Positions 11,566-23,170 of a stretch of 64,000 nt of DNA are shown here, one piece after another. The notes beneath the pieces are model-generated. The model was given only the letters and a program-made list of their open reading frames with translations. It had not been told where the DNA came from and ran no database searches. The translations under genes and the position numbers were made by a program. Source of the DNA: Dasypus novemcinctus (taxonomy: Eukaryota > Chordata > Mammalia > Cingulata > Dasypodidae); NCBI RefSeq assembly GCF_030445035.2, contig NC_080685.1, positions 110,720,432-110,784,431 of the forward strand, in the 5' to 3' direction. Positions within the stretch are counted from its first letter, which is position 1. Each line of letters starts with the position of its first letter.

Positions 11566-12327
11566 TTACTTTTACCGGACCTGTGGTTGGCGTTTGGGTT
11601 GGTGTACACTCAGGAGTCCTGAATCTCTGAACTGTCCATGTGACGGCCAGGCCCTGAGCCTCAGCAGACTTGCAGCTCCTGCCCTCTGGTTTGTTGGACT
11701 TTCCCTGGCCAGCTGACAGGGAGGTGAAGAGGGTCAGCCACCACACCAGGGAGCCAAGAGTGCCTACAGCTGCAAGCAGGAGAATTGCATTCATCATCCA
11801 TGTGGAATCTAAGCCCCCTCTTGATGTAGAGGGGGACTGGACATAACCACCCCAGGGTCCACAGGATGGAGGAATAGAGTATGGATTATCGTGGACTTAC
11901 TGGTGTTCTGCTGGGGAACTATTGTGATTAGTAAGGGAAGAAGTTGTAGTAGTGACGTGGAGAGGGTGGCCACGGTGGCTGCTAATGGTAGGTAGACAGA
12001 AGACGAGATATGGTGTTGGGGCATTTTCAGGATTTGGAGTTGTCCTAGGTGGTGCTGCAGGGACTGATACTGGACATCGTGTGTCCTGCCATGGCCCACT
12101 GGGTGGACTGGGGTAGAGTGTGGACTACAGTGTGGACCACTGTCCATGTGCTGCAGCGGTTCTCCAGAATGTATTCACCAGGTGCAGTGGATGTGCCGCG
12201 ATGATGGAAGAGGTTGTTGGTGTGGGAGGGGTGGGGTGGGGGGTATATGGGGACCTCATATTTTTTGAATGTAACATTTAAAAGAAAATAGAGAATAAAA
12301 ATAAAAATTAAAATTAAAAAAAAAACA
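11566..12327 (+). mobile_element. L1-3'-type retroposon, copy B, inserted in L1
   Basis: This copy is collinear with copy A (catccatgtggaatctaagc, ccagggtccacaggatggag, gttggtgtgggaggggtgg, tatggggacctcatatttt) and ends in an A-rich tail. It is flanked by the 8-bp direct repeat aaactata (11558-11565 and 12328-12335) and interrupts an L1 ORF2 fragment that continues on both sides. That proves retroposition into a pre-existing L1. Confidence 0.85.
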
Positions 12328-12697
12328 AAACTATAGCCTCACTTCTCCCAATACACACAAACGAATTTCCAGATAGATGAAAAGTTCAAAAATAGCAAAT
12401 AAAACGTAGACAATATACGTGGCTATTTAACCTTGGGTTGGCAAAGGACTTTCTAAGCCTGCCACCCAATGACAGAAACTGTGGAGACAAAAAGGCTGAT
12501 ATAAATATCATAAATAAAATGGAAGGCAAATGAGAACCAAAAGAAAAATAATTGCAATGTATGTGAAAGGGTGAATGTCTGTAAAGAGTTTTACTAACAA
12601 TTAAGAAAAGAGTTAAATTCATCGATGGAAAAATGGACAAAGAACTCGAACCAACGATTCAGAAGCATAAATACAAAAGGCCAGTAAGGACAGGCGC
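12328..12697 (+). mobile_element. L1 ORF2 3'-region fragment, right part
   Basis: This continues the L1 interrupted by copy B: gcctcacttctcccaataca, agatgaaaagttcaaaaata, ggttggcaaaggactttcta, attgcaatgtatgtgaaagg, atggaaaaatggacaaagaa. The frame is decayed. Confidence 0.8.
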
Positions 12698-14825
12698 GCT
12701 CTGCGCCGGCCAGCCACACCGCCTGCTTTCGGGCTCCTGAGCATTCTGTGCTGCCACCTCCTGACACAGGAACTGCCCAGGCTGCCCCCGCCAGGGACCC
12801 CCCTCCCTTTATCTTTACTCACACTCCTGCAACACTCTGCTCAAAGCCAGAGAAGCTCCCCGAGCCCTCGCCAACCCCGCGAGCTGTGCGCCCTCCCGAC
12901 CCTGTACACGCAGGTTCACACCAGGCGTTTTCCTTCTGACTCCCAAGCGCAGTTAAAACGGCAGGTGCGTTAGGCAGGTGCATTAGGGCGTCTTGGAAAT
13001 CAGTCTATGCTGGGTTGGCCCCAAAAGCCCTGACGGTCCAATGAATACGTGGGGCCTGAAGGACCACCTAAGAAAACAGAGGAAGGGGCATTTGCAGGCT
13101 TTAAGAAGGGACCAGCAAAGGCCATTCTTGCAGCATTTCAAAGAAACTGGCATATCTTATGTGCTCGACAGATACAGTGCGTGAGATAAGAAAGACCCAG
13201 GTGAAAGTGTCACTGCCCGAGGGCAAGGGAGGAGTGGAAACAGGACGGGATCCTTAGATGAGGGTCTCGGACGGTCAGAAGGTAAGTTTTGTGGGCCTTC
13301 GAGGATCCCGCCTGCCCGGCGTTCGTCGCGCAGCACGCCTGCGCCGATGTGCTTTCCTGCCGGTTCCCTGTCCTGGGAAGACCTGGCCTGCTGGGTCCCT
13401 GAACAGCCGTCGGCACGTAATGCGCTGGAGGAATCGCTCCAGAATGGCTTGTCTCTGAGAAAGGCTTAGCCCTGAGGGGCTGTCGAGGGCCACGTCCGCT
13501 GTCCTTACCAGTGGGCCTTGCTGGGCCGGGCAGCGCGAGTGAGACTGAACCTGCGCGCTCCAATGCTACGGGCAGTCCCGCCCGCGCCCCGGGTTCTCCA
13601 GATCCCGCGGCCCTCGTCTAACGGGGTGGGCATTTCCCATCCGAGGCCGGCAGAGGGTCCTTCCGCTAAGCTCTACACCAGAACGGCTGCCTCACTGTCC
13701 CGGAGGAGGGCAGCGCGTGCTCAAGGGAGGCAGGCAGCCTGCCGCCCTGGACCCGGCCAGGCAATTTCCCCAAATTCAGAACACTGAGAACTACTTCTTA
13801 CTTTCAAGGGTAGGAGTCTGGGGTTAGAGGAAAAAGAGGTTCTGGGGAAATAGATGTCCTCCCTGCCATCTCTCCACCCTTGTTTCTAACTCCTTTATTC
13901 ATCTCCCCTCCTCTCTCCTCTAAAGTTTCTCCCTCCTACTTAAGGGAAAAATAAAGATAATGCCCTTAATTTGCTATTAAGTCTACATATCCACAACCTC
14001 TGTCCACCCACTCTGAAAAATATGTAATTGGATGCCATGGCAATGCCGGTGAGGCTAACTTAGATTGACACGGCGCACACAAACCAACGAGGAAATGCTG
14101 TCCCCAAGTCACTAATGAGCTCTGACCACAGGGGCTGTGTTAGCTCTCACCCAGCCACTTGACCTCTGCAGAACCACCCCCTCCCGAGCCCTCGTGCCCC
14201 TGGCTTCATGAGGCTCCCCTGAACACCGCAGTCTCTCCCAGGGTTCGCTCCGTCGCCTGTGAAGACACCGAGGCATGGCGAGGAGAGGGCGCGTCCAAGA
14301 CCTGGGCTTTCTTAGGAAATGGAGCCAAGTTCCCTGTCCAAGCACCTGACTCTCCCTCTCCCCTGGCCCTCAGTGGGGCCACTCGCAGGCCCTCTGCCCC
14401 TCGGTCTGCTCTCTGGACACCGATTTTCATTCCTGCATCCCATGAGATGACTCTTAAATCCTCATTTATAACCCCTGCTTCTCTCTTTCTGTGCCCCTCC
14501 TTCTCGAAATTCCTGCTGGGCAGTTTCACCAGTCTGTCGAAATTTAAATATCTTAAGACCAAGCTCATCGTCTCTCTAAAGCAAGCTCTTCTTCCCGACG
14601 TCTCCATCACGCTTAATGATTCCAGTCTCCTGGCAGGCACCCAGCCTAGAAACCTCCCACTGCAATTTCCTCCTTGGTCTCCACCTCTGCTTTCGTCCTT
14701 TGAAACGTCTTTCCCTTCCTCTCCGCGCCTGCTGCTTTGGGCCTTTGCCTCTCCCCTCCTGCTCCCCTGCCTCTGGCAGTGCCCCTCCAGTTTCCCTGCC
14801 CAACACAGCAGACCAGTCTCCCTAG
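12698..14825. other. Unannotated intronic sequence
   Basis: 13260-13760 is moderately CpG-rich. 13860-13950 is a pyrimidine-rich stretch. Long open frames at 14159-14997 on both strands are serine/leucine/arginine-rich, overlap a MER20 element at one end and have no recognised domain. I call no gene here. Confidence 0.35.
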
Positions 14826-15019
14826 AAGGGGGCTTCTCAGCCTCAGAGGCGCTGACACTCGGGGCGGGATAATTCTGTTTGGGGCTGTCCGGGCACTGTA
14901 GGATGCTCTCCCTACCAGGTCCAGCCAGCAGCCCCTCCTTCAGTCCTGACCACCAAAAATGTCTCCAGGCGCGGCCAAATGCCCGTTGAAGGCACATCGT
15001 CGCTCGCTGCGAATCACTG
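14826..15019 (-). mobile_element. MER20 (hAT-Charlie DNA transposon)
   Basis: The sequence reads as the complement of MER20. It has cttctcagcctcagaggcgc at one end, then gggataattctgtttggggc, cactgtaggatgctc, accaccaaaaatgtctccag, ggccaaatgcccg, and a terminal gcgaatcactgc close to the inverted end. MER20 is a non-autonomous placental element. Some copies have been reported as progesterone/cAMP-responsive enhancers in uterine cells. Confidence 0.75.
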
Positions 15020-15164
15020 CCCTAAAGCAGGGTTGAAACACATTCCTCTTAGGGACTCTGGATGGCTTGCCAATGGCCTCCACATGAGCTGGGACTCCCC
15101 GTCTGACATCTGAGGCTTCTCTGGAGGAGAACACCCCAGCCTGGAGTCAGCAGAGCAAGAAATA

Positions 15165-15420
15165 CACGGTGAAGAGCCCAGGCTCCGTGGCCAGACTGCT
15201 GGGATCTGGACCCAGCTCTAGCACCCAGTTCCAGGACCTTGGATCTGTACTTTAACCTGTGTAAGCCGCAGGTGCCTCACCTGAAAATGAGGACAAAAAC
15301 AGTACCGAATTCACAGAGTTGTTGGGAGGCTGAATGAGTTAACGTACACAAAGCACTTGAAAAATGATTGTCACGAAGCGAGTGATGGATAAACGTTGGC
15401 CTTCATCCTCATTGTTAATA
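15165..15420 (+). repeat. MIR SINE
   Basis: Collinear MIR features: gtgaagagcccaggctccg, gggatctggacccagctcta, gtaagccgcaggtgcctcac, ctgaaaatgaggacaaaaac, agagttgttgggaggctgaa, acaaagcacttgaaaaatg. Confidence 0.85.
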
Positions 15421-15429
15421 CGATCACTA

Positions 15430-15720
15430 CCTTCCAGCCCCCTGCCTGCACATCTCCAAAACCTGCAGCCTCCCTGGCTGGGGACACACCTGGCACCTGC
15501 CCACAGCAATGCCTGTGCTCCCCATTTCCTCCTTCTGGAATCAGACATACCTTTCAAGGCCTAACTTAAACGCCGTCCATCATAAACCCTTCCCTCTCCA
15601 AACCAGCCAGACGCCATCCTTCCCGCGCCTGAATGCCACAGCCCTCTACGACGGCCTCGACACTGCTCTCCTCTGTCCCCACAGGGACATAAACTAGAAC
15701 TATGAAATCATTCACTGCTG
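15430..15720 (+). repeat. L2-like 3' region
   Basis: Segments such as tcaaggcctaacttaaacgc and ataaacccttccctctcca resemble the L2 3' region. It is highly diverged and the boundaries are approximate. Confidence 0.45.
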
Positions 15721-16693
15721 CGGGCTAATTGTGCTTCTCGCTGGCGCTGATGGTCTCACAACACTGAGGAAGAGTGAGCCCCACGTTTGAGGCTCTTGAG
15801 TGTGAACCTCTCACGTGAAGGGCTCCTCAGTACATCTGCTCGTGAGTCTTGATGTGAGCAGGCCTGGCTCAGAGAAAACAGCTCACACCCTACAGTGTCC
15901 ACGACACAACAGGCTCTGGGCAACCAGCATATCACAGAGAGAGGCCGGGCATTTGACCCTTCTGTTCCCCGGAGATAACATCAGCCCAGTGCACCGCAGG
16001 AAACTAAGCTGTCAACACGCTGGACGTCACCGGAAAGGCAGCGGTCACTGGCCTCAGGCAGGCTGGCCGCTGGTGGCCCTTGGCCAGGCTCAGAGGAATG
16101 GGGAGGCCCAGGTGCATGGAGAAAGGAGATGGGGGACAGAGAGGGAGTGGAGCAGAGGTGGCCTTCCCAGAGCGGGGAAGCCTGAAGGACAGCAGACCAT
16201 GACGTTCTACAGACAAGGGCAAGGCCTCTCTGAGGGGCCCATCGCTAGGGACATCTTCTGAAGCCAGAAGGGGGCAAACATATCCAGGGAAATCAGAAGA
16301 AGCACTGAGCAGCTCATACGCATGGGAAATGCATTACCCAAGAGGCGACAGGGGCAGCGGGGAGGAGTGGTGGGAAGGGCTGTAGCTATTCAGGAAGAGC
16401 TGAGGTGGATTTATGGAGAGCAGGATTCACGCAAGCAGCAGCGAGCAGCATCCACGGAGCGTGTGGCCTGGGCCAGGCCTTGGTGTACGTGTTTTTCCAG
16501 GTGTTACCTCTTTAACCCTCATACTCCCCAAGACCGGGGCCTGTTGGAAGGAGGGGAAGGGTGTTAGAGAGAAGCCCAGCTGGGAGAAAGCCAGCAGGCC
16601 CTAGCCCAGCTCTCCACTGCCCGGCTGAGCCAGGGAGCGCACCCGCGCCCAGAGCCTTCGCTTCCTCATCCGTAACTCAGACGACCTCGAAAG
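15721..16693. other. Unannotated intronic sequence
   Basis: I see no gene, no conserved splice-bounded exon and no clear repeat. Confidence 0.3.
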
Positions 16694-16895
16694 TGGGGGT
16701 TCTTAATGGGGGGTCCACGGAAAGAGTTCAGGGGGTCTATGAACTTGAGCTGAAAATTCAAGAAAAACATTAATCTTGTGGGGGCGTGGGGGCGCGCGTG
16801 TCACAGAACTATCCACCGCTGCCTTCTGAGAAGGGGTCCGTTGTTTTCACCCGGGGGCAAAGGGGCCTGTGGAACAAAAAGGTTGAGAAGCCCGG
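16694..16895. mobile_element. Non-autonomous hAT-like element
   Basis: This is collinear with the better-preserved copy at 46489-46715. It has a gggggttcttaa end, then gggggtctatgaacttgag, gaaaattcaagaaaaacatt, cttgtgggggcg and ggggtccgttgttttcaccc, and it ends aggttgagaagcccgg. The ends are diverged inverted repeats. Confidence 0.6.
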
Positions 16896-18340
16896 CTCTC
16901 AAGCCTCTCCAGCGCTCATACTACAAGCCCAAAGGCCAGGCCAGATGGACCGTAGATGGAAACGATAGGACGTTCATTATGTTTCTAATACTCATTATGG
17001 CAAGAAAACTTTTTTTTTCATAAGCAACTAAACCATGCGTTTATAACGCTGGAAAGAGGAGCACTGTCACAGCTACAAAGTCTGTAAAGCGTCAGTGTGT
17101 CATAACGTGCCAAAAGACAGAGAGAACAGAGACTAAAGCATCACTTTTGCCTTTTTATTGAAGTATCTCCCATTCTGCCCACATTCCCAAGGGAAAAAAA
17201 CAAACACGAGTGTTTTCCAAGCCTAATCTTCCAGAAGATTAGAAGCATGTGGATCCTGCTCGTGGCTCATCTCTGGTTCTCCCACCCTGCCTAGCACAGA
17301 GCCCGACACACAAGAGAAGCTCTATAAATGTGTGTGAAACAAAATGATCGTTCCACCCCTTCTGTATCTATTTATTCCCTTGATATTTACACAGAAACCA
17401 CTTCATAGCAGAGGCTTCTTCTAAACTGCACTGTATTTGCAGGGGCCAGGGCAGCCAAAGAATTAAAGTAAAGCGGCCACTCTCCCACGGCTGCCAGTTC
17501 CCAGGCTTTGCCTCTCAAGACCCCCTTTCCCCCACTACACCTTGAACCCTAACCAAAGGTATTTAACCCAAAACCTCAAAAGAAAGAAAAGCCTACCCAA
17601 TCTCCTGAAAACTATTCCGTCCTGGGAAGGATTTGTCAGTTGCTTAGCTGCAGTCAGCTCCAGGCTGCTTGTCCCCAGCCTGCGGTTTTTAGGGTCATGA
17701 GCTCATCTGGGAATCTGCTGGAAGGTGTGGGCTGCCTTCGGAGGGTGCACGCGCAGCTCCTCACACCTGCTCCGGGTCGGGGCAGTTCACAGAGCCCCTG
17801 AGGCCGGCCCGGCAGGAGGAAGCAGCCCCGGCGAGCAGGGGGGCTTAGGCAGCGGCGGGCTTGCTGCTTCCTTTGGGCAGCCTGGATGGGCCCTTCTCTA
17901 ACAAAAAGCACCACGCGTCTCAGTTAGAACGGCAGCACGACCAAAACCCAGCACGGACGTCATTCCAACGCCCCGTTTGTTTTAATTTAAAATATTGACG
18001 GGGAAAAGGAAACATTTCGATCAGAGGGAGAAAAGAAACTTCCCCGTAAAAGATAACCGTGAAATGACTTAAGAATAGAATCTGACATGGCCTCCTATTA
18101 CACAGCTCTTAACCCATCACTCCTCTGCAGAATAACTGTCAGGATTCGATATTCCCCTGACCTAACCCAGGGCAAGCCCCCCGCGTGGCAGGGGAACGCC
18201 GTGCAATTGACTTTTGGTAGCCCGCAGCTGTAATCGGATAATGGGAGTACCTAGCAGTCGGCTGATTAGGTTACAGCCAATGCTCCGCCCCTGTAATTTG
18301 GGAAACTTGGCAAATGTGAGCTTCTAGATCATCTCTAAAT
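16896..18340. other. Unannotated intronic sequence with an L2 end
   Basis: Apart from an L2 end at about 17245-17345, I recognise nothing. The block 17950-18340 is free of repeats and moderately AT-rich (tttaatttaaaatattgacg, gcagctgtaatcggataatg). It looks like possible conserved non-coding sequence, but I cannot test that. Confidence 0.3.
17245..17345 (+). repeat. L2 3' end
   Basis: The segment ctgcctagcacagagcccga, then gaagctctataaatgtgtgt, is the classic L2 terminus. Confidence 0.75.
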
Positions 18341-18349
18341 CCCACCATG

Positions 18350-18425
18350 AGTGGCTGCATGTAGTCTGAGCAGAGCGAGCATTAGGAAATGTTTGTTGAA
18401 TGACTTAATGAAATGCATGAATAGG
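18350..18425 (+). repeat. L2 3' terminus
   Basis: The words gcattaggaaatgtttgttg and aatgacttaatgaaatgcat match the L2 end. Confidence 0.6.
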
Positions 18426-18504
18426 CAAATGACCAGCTTGGAAGCAACCCCCTCCCCGACACACACATACATACAGAAGTGGTTTCATGCAGCTGTCCCT
18501 TTGC

Positions 18505-18790
18505 TCATAATGCTCGCTCTTCCCCTTCTCTTACTAATGCTCGCTCTTCTTTCAGAACTCAGCTCTGTACCACCTCCACCAGAAGCCCTCCTGGTCTCCC
18601 CTGGCTGGGTAGGAGCTCCACCTCTGATCCCATAGCACTTCTTCACCGGAAGTGTCATCTGTCTTCCTTTGGTATCCCACGGAGACTCGCGCTCCGTGAT
18701 GCCAGGGCTGTGCCCTGTTTGTATTTCTATTCCTAGCACCACCCTCCTGGGCGTGTAGTAAGAGCTTATTATTTACTGTCGAGTAAATAG
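18505..18790 (+). repeat. L2 3' end
   Basis: Collinear L2 features: ttcagaactcagctctgtac, ccagaagccctcctggtctc, ccagggctgtgccctgtttg, gtgtagtaagagcttattat. Confidence 0.65.
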
Positions 18791-19489
18791 AGAGGATGAA
18801 GATCAGAAGCTGGCAAGCCCTCCTCTCTCTCACCCTCAGGAGCTCAAAGCCACGTTCAAACGCCCTTCCGAGTCGGTGAAAACATCCGACGCTTCAGTGC
18901 TGTCCCTCACCAGGGAAGGGCAAGGCTGAAGCCAGAGCAGACGACAGCCCTTTCCTCGTCCTTCCTGCCAGTCACTGCAGCCCTTCTCGCCACTTCACCC
19001 GGGCGTCAGAAGCAACAGAGAAAAGAGAGAGTTTAGAAGTAATAAAAGGCTTGACCCAATGACACCCCTTCCCTGGATAGTGGTGGGTGTTGGCCGCCAA
19101 AGCTGGCTGCAGAGCCCTTTGGCCCTCCGGCCCAGCTTGGGGTGTCTGGCGGAGACGATGCGTGAGCACCGCCTTTGAGAGTCTAGCGCAAAGCCTGGTC
19201 CTGCCTCAAGGAGCGGGTCACGCAGCTGGGAAGGCTGGCATCCGGTTTCACCTCCGTAGCCTTCCCCGGCTGCCGCTCACCGAGTGTCTGCGGCACGCGC
19301 GCACGGCCAGGTAGGAGAGGCAGACTCGTGGTGGATCCTGGCCTAAGGAGTCTGCAGGACTGAAACCACAACGGCAATGCTGATGAGGGTGAGGAGGACA
19401 CTGCAAGGGACAGGCCGGAACCCTCCCCACGCCGGGCACCTGTCCCCGTGCCTCTCTGTGGAACGCACCCAACCCTCGCGGAGGTCCTG

Positions 19490-19620
19490 GGCCGGGAACC
19501 TGCAGGACATTCCCACATCCTGCAGAGGAGGGAACTGCAGCACAGAGGAAGCAGCTTGGCCCACGCAGACGGCGCCTCGTAGAGGAGCTGGGGCTCAGTC
19601 CCAGGCTGCCTTCCTCCAGA
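19490..19620 (-). repeat. Diverged MIR
   Basis: Complementary MIR features are present: ctgcagaggagggaactgca, cacagaggaagcagcttggc, gtagaggagctggggctcag. Confidence 0.55.
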
Positions 19621-19654
19621 CCTCTTCTTCTTTCTTTCTTTCTTTATGTTTGTC

Positions 19655-19762
19655 TTTTTGAGACCCTTGTTCCTGCTTTTTTTTTTAGGCAGTACCGGGG
19701 ATTGAACCAGGACCTCGTACGTGGGAAGCAGGCGCCCCACCACTGAGCTGCAACCCCCCCCT
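19655..19762 (-). mobile_element. Short DAS-type SINE (tRNA head plus tail)
   Basis: Read on the minus strand, this is a tRNA-like head with A-box (gcagctcagtggtgg) and B-box (ggttcaatcccc), followed by an A-rich tail now seen as the T-run at 19677-19687. A tttc-rich stretch lies just left. It lacks the long body of the other subfamily. Confidence 0.8.
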
Positions 19763-20961
19763 TGTTCCCAAGGACGACCTTCGAGGGTCAGAGGCGTGGC
19801 AGAGGCCTTCTTTTTCCTCACTTCAGGACAGCGTGGCTGGACTGGGTGTGGTGCTTTCCTACACCGGTGAAAGGACGTAAGCCAGTGCTCGGGCAGGTGG
19901 AAGCAGGTGGGGGCTCGGGGGCAGCTGGCTCGTCCCCGCTCTGCCCACACAGACCCTGTGGGGAGCCAAGGAGCTCCGTGTAAACCCATGGGCCCTTCCA
20001 GCTCAACACCCCACGATCCCGGGCCCGAGTGTTCTGAGAATAGAGACTTCTTCAAGCGAGGGCCAGCTGAGAGGTTCCCAGAAGGTCGTGTGGGTGCAAC
20101 GTAAGCTGGTTTTTAAGGGATGGGGCGGCTCAAAGCTGGGTAAAAGCCAGGCAGGGGAAAGAGCAAAGCGGTTTAGGATGGGCTCAGGAGGGCTTATCTG
20201 AATTTCGTTCCACTCTCGTTTCTGCAGGTCAACCACCCATCCTGAGGGCATCATCTTTCTCCTGGAACTCTCAGTGAGTACTTGGCCATCTTGCTCTTTA
20301 ACTTCATGAGAGAGCGTGTCTCTCTCAATCCAGGCACAAGACTGACGAAACGGAGCTTAAATGTAAGTCTAAGGTGGAGAAGAAATGGGCTGGGCACAAT
20401 CTTTTGAATTTCAGTGGAAGTTAGTTGATGCCACATCACCTGGAAGGGGAGCCAGTTTAGCAAAAACACCCACACAGCAAGCGGTGAAGAAAATGCCAAG
20501 TGTTAGAAGACGAAGGCACGGAAGAGGTGGGACGCACACACAGCACACGGCAAGGCGCGCGTGGAGGGCCATCAGTGCCTCTGCTTCCGAGTCAAGCTCC
20601 CGGTAACACCCTGCACAGAGGACGCGGGAAAGGAGCCATTTCAATGGCAGCCAAGCAACCACCTCACAGGAGTCCACCTTGAGGGGGGCTGCGGTTCTCC
20701 ACCCAAGACACAAAGGCAACTGCTACAAAGACAGGGCAGGTGCGCCCCCATTTTCAGATGCTCTGCGTGTCTGGAGAACCCCTAAAGAACCGGGTCCTCC
20801 TTCATCTGGAGAAGACAAAGGGCAAAAGCTCTGTGCATTCATTACCATGCAAATGAAAGCAGCAGGAGCAGATTTTCAGCAAAGCCGCTCTCAAGGGGAT
20901 AAATGCCCTGCTACCTAAGGAAACCATGTAAGACCCTCTATTAAGTCAAAACCCCGCCCTC

Positions 20962-21062
20962 TTTTTTGTTCTTAGGTACCGGGGGGCCATGGATTAAACC
21001 CGGGACCTCATGTGCGGGAGGCCGGCACTCAACCACTGAGCCACATTGCCCCCCCCCCCGAG
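20962..21062 (-). mobile_element. Short DAS-type SINE, first of a pair
   Basis: The minus-strand tRNA head carries gtggctcagtggttgagtgc (A-box) and gggtttaatcc (diverged B-box), with a C-run at its 5' border on the plus strand and an A-tail. It abuts a second copy in the same orientation. Confidence 0.8.
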
Positions 21063-21065
21063 TTG

Positions 21066-21175
21066 GTTTTTTTCCTCTGTTTGTTTGTTTGTGTTTAGGA
21101 GGCACCAGGAACCGAACCTAGGACCTCCCATGTGGGAAGCGGGCGCTCAACCGCATGAGCCACATCCACTCCCCA
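21066..21175 (-). mobile_element. Short DAS-type SINE, second of a pair
   Basis: The minus-strand head reads gtggctcatgcggttgagcg then aggttcggttcc, preceded on the plus strand by a (tttg)n tail near 21081-21092. The tail-to-head tandem with the copy at 20962 suggests insertion into the A-tail of an older SINE. Confidence 0.8.
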
Positions 21176-21400
21176 AAGTCCAGCCCTTCGATCCTGCTGC
21201 ACTTTAAGGGGCCTTCCCCAAATCAGACCCTGAGTTTCCAGAAGCGCATGTACGGTGAAGGGCTGAGGACCATCAGGGCCAAGAAGAGCCTTGGCGAAGT
21301 GCCCTCGGCCGGGGAAAAGATTGCTGCCCCGAAGGGCGCTGAGGCTGGAAGGCAGGGCAGGAGTTTCCCCTAAAGGACCGGGAACCCCAAGCTGTCAGCC
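21176..21400. other. Unannotated intronic sequence
   Basis: I see no gene or clear repeat. Confidence 0.3.
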
Positions 21401-21850
21401 CGCAGATTCCCAGGGTCAGTGCCCGCCCACCGAGCTCTAAGGAGAAGCCTGCAGCCGGAGGGGAGGGCAGGCGAGGCGCAGGCTCCAGCCTGGGGAGCCC
21501 CGGACCTCCTGCGCGCCCGCTGCTCCCGCTCAGCCGCCCGCCATGCGGCCACTGCCTCCCGGGGCCTGGAGGCGCCCAGCGCGCCGCCCCCGCCTGCCCG
21601 TGTCTCGCCCTCGTCCCCTGGGAGCACACCCGGGGAGCGCCTGGCTGGGCCAGCGGCGGGGCGAGGGGCGCGCCAGGCCTGCCCGTCCTGTCCCGGGCGC
21701 TGCTCTCCACGTGGCACCGGCAGAGGCCCGCAGCACAGCCCGGTGCATCCCGCTGTGCAGCAGAACAGCTCCCCCAGCTGCCGGCCGTCAGACGCAGAAA
21801 ACGGGCGTGCTGGGGGGTCCCGCCTGGGGGGCGTCGACACACTGCCGAGA
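21400..21850. promoter_or_regulatory. Intronic CpG-rich patch
   Basis: CpG is dense and sustained (gcgcccgctgctcccgctcagccgcccgccatgcgg, abbreviated; cagcggcggggcgaggggcgcgcc), with no recognised repeat. Several overlapping arginine/proline-rich frames are by-products of composition. It is a candidate CpG island inside the SUSD4 intron, so an alternative promoter or enhancer is possible but unproven. Confidence 0.45.
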
Positions 21851-22039
21851 GCACCCCGGCCTCGTTCAGGGCTGACGGAGGCAGAAGGCAAGGGTGGCCG
21901 CAGGCACAGGGCAGACATGCTCCTTCTGGCAGGCAAGGAGAACTCCGGTTTGTTTTTACAAAATGCCTCGCCTTCTGACACTGCCTCCTGGAGAAGCGCA
22001 TCATCCCGCCCCTGGGAAGGGTAGGGGAACGGGCCTTAC

Positions 22040-22130
22040 TGGCCCTGGTTTACAAAGGAAGGAACCAGGGTGCGAAGAGGTTAAAAGACTCGCTTCGGGG
22101 TGACGGAGCTGGTAGCAGGGCACAGGGGTG
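22040..22130 (-). repeat. MIR fragment
   Basis: Complementary MIR core: tttacaaaggaaggaaccag, gcgaagaggttaaaagactc, gggtgacggagctggtagca. Confidence 0.65.
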
Positions 22131-22924
22131 GGGACAGAGGAATCACTCTCTGACAACCGCCCCTTTGAAGATGAGCCCGAGAAGACTGGGGCTTTGAACG
22201 CCTCGAGGACTGGCTGCCAAGGGGTCTGGGCAGAAGGACATGCGCCCGGAGCACCTGCACAGAAAAAACCCCAGTGCCCCCCGGAAGATGGAGCAAAGGG
22301 CAGCGGCTGCGAAGACGTGCCGCGGCCACCACCCTGCTCCCTGCGGCCCCCTGCCCCCAGGAGGGGAGGCTCCCAAAGCTGCCCCCGGCCGACTCGTGAC
22401 CTTGTGGAACTCTGCATGTCGGTTTTGGTCCTTCAGTAAAAGCTAGACAAGACTCCGATTCTCCTGCAGCGACCCTCCGGCATCTCCACGCAGGTTCTCC
22501 AGCCTCCCACCCCCAGCCTCTCTCTCTCGTGGCCCTGCTCTCCTTACTGTCCGACTGCTCTGGACACCCAGACCTCAGATTCCTTGAACACTATCCTAAC
22601 GGCAACACGGGCAAGAAAATAAACCGCCTGCCCCCACATCAGAGTGGATCCATCAAAGAGCCAGAGACAAGCACTTTTTTTTTCACTACTGACACTGATT
22701 ATCAGCATGACTCCTCAGCCTCCTCACCGGCTTCTCCTCTTGGCACTTCAGCGCGGCTATTTCCCAGGCTTCAGGTCTAGCCACTGTCTGAATGCAGATG
22801 CACCAACTGCATTTGCAAACAGTGGACAGATGGTGCCCAAATGGATGTCCTGCAGGCAACGCAAGCCTCTTTTCCAAAATGAACTCTTTAGCTCCCCGTC
22901 CAGAGGACTGCTGCCACGAATCTG
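22131..22924. other. Unannotated intronic sequence
   Basis: I see no supported gene and no clear repeat. Confidence 0.3.
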
Positions 22925-23170
22925 CTAATGCTCTCCCACCATCCCCAAGCCCCATCGACTCTCTGGCCTCTGTTACGCTCCCTCTTTCTTTTATCTCGCA
23001 ACCATTTATTCCTTTCTGGTTAAAGCCCAGTCGTGTCTCTCCTGGGCCAAAGCAATCGTTTCCTAACTGCCCCTCCCCGCCAGAATTTACATCCCTGGAG
23101 GGCAGAGCTTTGGTTTGTTCCCCTGTACTCTCCACCAGGTACACAGGACGTACTCAACAAATACTTAAGT
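22925..23170 (+). repeat. L2 3' region
   Basis: The features ggagggcagagctttggttt, ctgtactctccaccaggtac and cgtactcaacaaatacttaa match the L2 3' end. Confidence 0.65.

Noticed and set aside
14159-14997. Overlapping frames of 237 codons (plus) and 263 codons (minus)
   Set aside because: They overlap on opposite strands, one end lies in a MER20 element, and neither has a recognisable domain.
19183-20055. 290-codon minus-strand open frame
   Set aside because: It runs through a short DAS-SINE and its T-run, and the middle is a lysine-rich product of the A-tail. No domain or splice context supports it.
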